Source of the DNA: an uncultured Lachnospiraceae bacterium | Lineage (GTDB): Bacteria > Bacillota > Clostridia > Lachnospirales > Lachnospiraceae | Direction: 5' to 3' | Assembly: GCA_934394615.1 (NCBI GenBank) | Contig: CAKRRJ010000082.1 | Span: forward strand, 1 to 9,304 | DNA: 9,304 nt | Shown: in pieces, positions 6,922 through 9,304 of the stretch | Numbering within the stretch: the stretch's first letter is position 1 | How the letters are laid out: each line of letters starts with the position of its first letter | The notes under the pieces: generated by a model | The model's database searches: none | What the model was told of the DNA's origin: nothing | The model's input: only the letters and a program-made list of their open reading frames with translations | Position numbers and translations under genes: made by a program

Positions 6922-6976
6922 GAAACAGTTTTTACTCTGTTTCTTCTATTGTAAATTACAAAGAACTTTTTATCAA
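6922..6976 (-). promoter_or_regulatory. Promoter and 5' hairpin of the surface-protein gene
   Basis: On the minus strand, TTGATA (6971-6976) stands 17 bp from TACAAT (6948-6953), and each hexamer differs from consensus by one base. The -10 is embedded in TTGTAA-T-TTACAA, a small palindrome. Transcription should start near 6941, giving a leader of about 55 nt. The beginning of that leader holds the inverted repeat GAAACAG/CTGTTTC (6922-6928, 6937-6943) with an 8-nt loop, which could be a 5' stabilising hairpin or an operator over the start site. Confidence 0.7.
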
Positions 6977-7261
6977 TAAGAATCATGACAGATTGTTGGA
7001 TTTTGTCTTATTTTGCCGTTCCTTGCAACTGGATATGAAGAAGAAAAAGGATCACGATGATGATTACGCTTCCCTGCGCATAGTAGCAAATAAAATCGTC
7101 TTATATTTCCTGAATATAATTGATGATGTGGTTTTGTAAACAGTCTTTTGATTGAATAAAGCGTATAGCAGAATTTATTTTTTAATAAATCAGTTTTAAT
7201 CATGATCTCTCTGTGAAAATGGATGATTTGAAAGATAATTAATATCATATTCTGACATTTA

Positions 7262-7297
7262 TAACATTGCGCAAAACTAAGGTTTTACGCAATGTTA
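7262..7297. repeat. Long inverted repeat with recombination-site geometry
   Basis: Arms TAACATTGCGCAAAAC (7262-7277) and GTTTTACGCAATGTTA (7282-7297) are complementary at 15 of 16 positions around a TAAG centre. Counted with an 8-bp spacer ACTAAGGT, the core 7263-7296 has two 13-bp arms, the 13-8-13 layout of lox-type sites. There is no T-run on either side to suggest a terminator. It lies about 1.25 kb upstream of a tyrosine recombinase gene. An operator or RNA hairpin is the alternative. Confidence 0.6.
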
Positions 7298-7309
7298 AGC
7301 CACTATTTT

Positions 7310-7323
7310 CGAACGCGTATTCG
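7310..7323. promoter_or_regulatory. Possible LexA (SOS) box
   Basis: CGAAC-GCGT-ATTCG matches the Gram-positive LexA consensus CGAAC-N4-GTTCG except for one base in the right half. It stands about 180 bp upstream of the recognised operon promoter and does not overlap it, so a regulatory effect on that operon is uncertain. A one-mismatch hit can occur by chance. Confidence 0.3.
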
Positions 7324-7439
7324 ATTTTGGACGGTATTTCTAATAATTTTCTTAATTGTTCCTCATGTACCCGTTATTTTCTGACATCTTTTTCTGGTTT
7401 TCGCAGCATATATTCCCCTGTTTTTATTTGTTATATTGC

Positions 7440-7486
7440 GCTATACATTGTTATGTATAACATATTTATGTATAGCAATGTATAAC
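7440..7486. promoter_or_regulatory. Cluster of four ATGTATA heptads, candidate operator
   Basis: TATACAT at 7442-7448 is followed by ATGTATA at 7453-7459, 7468-7474 and 7478-7484. The first two form a perfect palindrome with a 4-bp spacer. The outer sites also make GCTATACAT/ATGTATAGC (7440-7448, 7468-7476). The cluster ends 18 bp upstream of the -35 element of the coiled-coil/recombinase operon. A weaker promoter, TTGTTA (7448-7453) with 17 bp to TATAGC (7471-7476), would lie entirely inside it. Repeated heptads are the usual target form for ribbon-helix-helix proteins. Confidence 0.5.
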
Positions 7487-7503
7487 CTCTGTATCAAATT
7501 TAT

Positions 7504-7533
7504 TTGACGAAGCATTTTCGAGTATGGTATACT
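7504..7533 (+). promoter_or_regulatory. Extended -10 promoter of the coiled-coil/recombinase operon
   Basis: TTGACG (7504-7509) is followed after 18 bp by TATACT (7528-7533). The TG one base before the -10 (7525-7526) makes it an extended -10 element. Transcription should start near 7540, which is where AGGAGG begins (7540-7545), so the leader would be only about 16 nt long. Confidence 0.75.
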
Positions 7534-7555
7534 GTTTTCAGGAGGATTTACAGCA

Positions 7556-8521
7556 ATGAGAGAAGAAAAAAGCGGAAAAGAAAGCAAACAGGTGAATTTC
7601 CGGATCGATCCGGACTCGGCGGAGGCATTCCGCCAGTTTTGTGTTACCCATGGCATGAATCAGGCGCAGGGATTTGATCATCTCATGCAGGTTCTGGAGC
7701 TAAATAACGCGAAAGCGGCAACACCAGGGCGTGCAGTGGAGATCGAAAATTTTGAGCGGCTGTTAAAAGAGATCTTATCAACCTATATTGGAAGCATTGA
7801 ACTCAGCAGCAACGCAGAGGCCCGTGTATTAGAACAGGTTCAGTCAGATTTGAAGCGAAAAGACCGCACAATCGATGAACTGCGCGAAAAGATCGAGCGT
7901 ATGGAAAGGGAAAAAGAGGAAAGTACTGCTGCCCTCTCTGCCAGCCAGGAAGAACAGGCAAGGTTTCAGGAACAGGCAGCTCATGCAGCCGACCAGCTGA
8001 ATGCCGCTAAAAAGGCAGCGTCGGACCAGGAAGAGATGAACCACATCCTGCGGGCCCAGAATCAGGAACTTTTGGAGAAACTGGCACAGTACGATGCACT
8101 TCATAAGTCAGAGGCATCCGCAAAGGCAGAAAATGCAGAATTGAAGCTTCGCATGCGAGAACTGGAACAATCCATCTCCCATGCGAACGCACAGCAAAAA
8201 AAGCTGGAAGCAAACGCCAGCCAGGCTGCAGAAACGATAAAGGAACTGGAGGAACAGATTACCAGTTACCGGATCCAGATTTCTGACCTGCAGCGCCAGG
8301 TAAAAGCAAAAGACGCAGATGCTGAAAATTGCCTGCGGCAGGCACAAATGCAGGCAGAGCTGGCTCTGGAGCGTGCAGTGATCGCGAAAGAGCGGGAATT
8401 ACAGGACGAAATACGAAAAGCAGACCGGGAAAATGTAAAACTGCAGACCGAACTGGAACAGCTGAAGGCAGCAAAAACTACAGTTTCTGCATCTGCAGCA
8501 GGCAGCATCAGAAAGGAGTAA
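7556..8521 (+). CDS. Ribbon-helix-helix-like DNA-binding protein with long coiled coil
   Basis: A 321-residue soluble protein of unknown function. Residues 11-48 (KQVNFRIDPDSAEAFRQF, then CVTHGMNQAQGFDHLMQVLEL) look like a ribbon-helix-helix fold: a short strand with alternating residues, helix one, a G-M-N-Q turn, then helix two. This suggests a dimeric DNA-binding head. Residues about 58-84 form a linker. About 85-308 is almost unbroken heptad coiled coil rich in E, K, Q and A, with leucines in register (for example IDELREKIERMEREKEE and AELKLRMRELEQSI), followed by a Ser/Ala-rich tail. Architecturally it recalls plasmid KfrA-type proteins, but no homology is claimed. AGGAGG stands ten bases before the ATG. 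It ends six bases before the recombinase ATG and carries that gene's ribosome binding site (AAGGAG, 8513-8518) within its last codons, so the two are co-translated. It may bind the ATGTATA cluster upstream, regulate itself, or assist the recombinase. All three are inference. Confidence 0.9.
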   Translation: MREEKSGKESKQVNFRIDPDSAEAFRQFCVTHGMNQAQGFDHLMQVLELNNAKAATPGRAVEIENFERLLKEILSTYIGSIELSSNAEARVLEQVQSDLKRKDRTIDELREKIERMEREKEESTAALSASQEEQARFQEQAAHAADQLNAAKKAASDQEEMNHILRAQNQELLEKLAQYDALHKSEASAKAENAELKLRMRELEQSISHANAQQKKLEANASQAAETIKELEEQITSYRIQISDLQRQVKAKDADAENCLRQAQMQAELALERAVIAKERELQDEIRKADRENVKLQTELEQLKAAKTTVSASAAGSIRKE

Positions 8522-8527
8522 CCCAAC

Positions 8528-9304
8528 ATGGAAGAACTGCAATATCATGAGCAGCGTGATCAGAAAAACGAAAAGAAGCTGCAGGAACTTCTCGCTGCGC
8601 TTCCACCGTTTTGCGCAGACTTCTTTCGTGGAATCGAACCGGCAACTTCTTCCATGACACGCCTCTCCTACGCTTACGATGTCTGTCAGTTTTTTGATTT
8701 TATTCGAAAGTTAAAGCCGGAATTTGCCGATTTGTCAGCTGAGGAATTTTCGGCTGCGCATTTAGAGCAGATTACGGTCACGGATCTGGAGCGGTATCTG
8801 GAGTATCTGAAGTACCGGCCAGACGATCCGGACCACAAAAATACCAATCGGGAGGCGGGAATCAAGCGAAAGTTTTTCTCTTTAAAAAGCTTTTTCGGCT
8901 ATTTCTTCCGCACCGGCCAGATCCGCCAAAATCCTACGCTCTCTATGCAGGTGCCTAAAATACGGGAAAAAGAGATCGTGCGTCTGAACCAGGATGAAAT
9001 CAAAGAGCTTTTGCGTGAGGCAGAAAACGGGGAGGGATTATCAAAAAAACAGAAACAGTTCCATGAAAAAACAAAGGTGCGGGACTGTGCAATCCTGGCG
9101 CTAATGCTTGGTACCGGAATTCGCGTATCGGAATGTGTAGGACTAAACTTGTCGGATGTAGATTTAAAGGAACAGGGAATTCATATCCACCGGAAAGGCG
9201 GAAAAGAAGCAACCGTCTATTTCAGCAATGAGGTTGCGCAGTATTTAGAACGGTATCTGGAAGAACGCAGAACTCTATGCTCAATTGAGACAGGGACAGG
9301 CACA
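8528..9304 (+). CDS. Tyrosine recombinase/integrase (XerC/D-like), C-terminus cut by window edge
   Basis: The first 259 codons of a site-specific tyrosine recombinase are present with no stop before the right edge. Residues about 24-145 form the SAM-like core-binding domain (for example TRLSYAYDVCQFFDFI and KRKFFSLKSFFGYFFRTG). From about 150 the catalytic domain begins: REKEIVRLNQDEIKELL, then DCAILALMLGTGIRVSE with the first catalytic arginine at R199. The beta-hairpin HRKGGKEATVYF follows, with the catalytic lysine K223 or K226. The HxxR box, second histidine and nucleophilic tyrosine lie beyond the window. Two inserts are noteworthy: a charged stretch at about 97-109 and GLSKKQKQFHEKTKV (170-184) just before the catalytic helix. 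The first 23 residues are an extra charged extension. The ATG is set by AAGGAG nine bases upstream and the gene follows the coiled-coil gene by six bases. Function could be chromosome-dimer resolution, phase inversion or integration. Lack of other mobile genes argues mildly for a resident chromosomal role. Confidence 0.96.
   Translation, partial: MEELQYHEQRDQKNEKKLQELLAALPPFCADFFRGIEPATSSMTRLSYAYDVCQFFDFIRKLKPEFADLSAEEFSAAHLEQITVTDLERYLEYLKYRPDDPDHKNTNREAGIKRKFFSLKSFFGYFFRTGQIRQNPTLSMQVPKIREKEIVRLNQDEIKELLREAENGEGLSKKQKQFHEKTKVRDCAILALMLGTGIRVSECVGLNLSDVDLKEQGIHIHRKGGKEATVYFSNEVAQYLERYLEERRTLCSIETGTGT

Larger units (their letters stand above)
6887..7555. other. 670-bp AT-rich divergent intergenic region
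   Basis: No convincing gene lies here. Going rightwards it holds the surface-protein promoter (6922-6976); a slightly GC-richer patch around 7030-7100 with a 34-codon frame lacking a good ribosome binding site; an AT hairpin ATTTATT-TTTT-AATAAAT (7173-7190); the 34-bp inverted repeat (7263-7296); a LexA-box-like palindrome (7310-7323); the ATGTATA cluster (7440-7486); and the promoter of the recombinase operon (7504-7533). The density of symmetric sites is unusual for a simple divergent promoter region. Confidence 0.7.

Noticed and set aside
6519..7139. A 206-residue plus-strand frame, Ser/Glu-rich, running into the intergenic region
   Set aside because: Its composition is the antisense image of the acidic tract of the surface protein; it has no ribosome binding site and crosses the surface-gene promoter.
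7035..7139. A 34-codon frame beginning MKKKKDHDDDYASLRIVANK
   Set aside because: No usable ribosome binding site or promoter precedes it and no family is recognisable, although the patch is somewhat GC-richer than its surroundings.
7173..7190. AT hairpin ATTTATT-TTTT-AATAAAT as a terminator
   Set aside because: The stem has no GC pairs, there is no gene end nearby, and such palindromes are frequent in AT-rich DNA.
7267..7485. A 72-residue plus-strand frame in AT-rich DNA
   Set aside because: It starts with TTG inside the 34-bp inverted repeat, has no ribosome binding site, and its residues are what AT-rich DNA gives by chance.
7440..7487. A chromosomal dif site for XerC/XerD
   Set aside because: The TTATGTA part resembles a dif right arm, but I cannot align the left arm and 6-bp centre of the Firmicutes dif sequence.

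Overview
The window looks like a chromosomal stretch from a Gram-positive anaerobe of the Clostridia, most likely Lachnospiraceae. The reasons are moderate GC with AT-rich intergenic DNA, strong AGGAGG-type ribosome binding sites, a large secreted protein ending in choline/glucan-binding-type cell-wall repeats, and a tyrosine recombinase of a form common in that family. The family assignment is inference from style and recall, not from a search.

Layout. (1) 1-717, minus strand: a decayed cluster. The start of a GNAT acetyltransferase runs off the left edge and overlaps by 4 bp the stop of a truncated, frameshifted DHA3-type MFS efflux pump. That pump is fused at about 520-535 to the broken N-terminal part of a TIGR04076-like small protein. 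(2) 913-1863, minus strand: a promoter, a 72-residue two-helix membrane protein and thymidine kinase (tdk), probably one operon. (3) 1877-1992: a long hairpin, then the intrinsic terminator of the next gene. (4) 2009-6976, minus strand: a 1625-residue secreted surface protein with its own near-consensus promoter. It has a signal peptide, an Asp/Glu/Ser-rich stalk, a series of beta-sandwich and MBG-like repeats, a Pro-Gly linker and C-terminal cell-wall-binding repeats. (5) 6887-7555: a 670-bp AT-rich non-coding divide between the divergent halves. It holds several inverted repeats, including a 34-bp site with the 13-8-13 geometry of tyrosine recombinase sites, a LexA-box-like palindrome, and a cluster of four 7-bp ATGTATA elements. 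(6) 7504-9304, plus strand: a strong extended -10 promoter driving two tightly coupled genes, a ribbon-helix-helix-like plus long coiled-coil protein and a tyrosine recombinase cut by the right edge.

The most interesting part is 7262-9304. A putative DNA-binding coiled-coil protein and a site-specific recombinase are co-translated behind DNA rich in possible binding sites. A working hypothesis is a self-contained recombination or DNA-organisation module in which the 34-bp inverted repeat is the recombinase target and the ATGTATA cluster is the operator of the coiled-coil protein. Nothing in the sequence proves either pairing. The left-hand cluster is a clear case of gene decay by deletion-fusion and homopolymer frameshifts.
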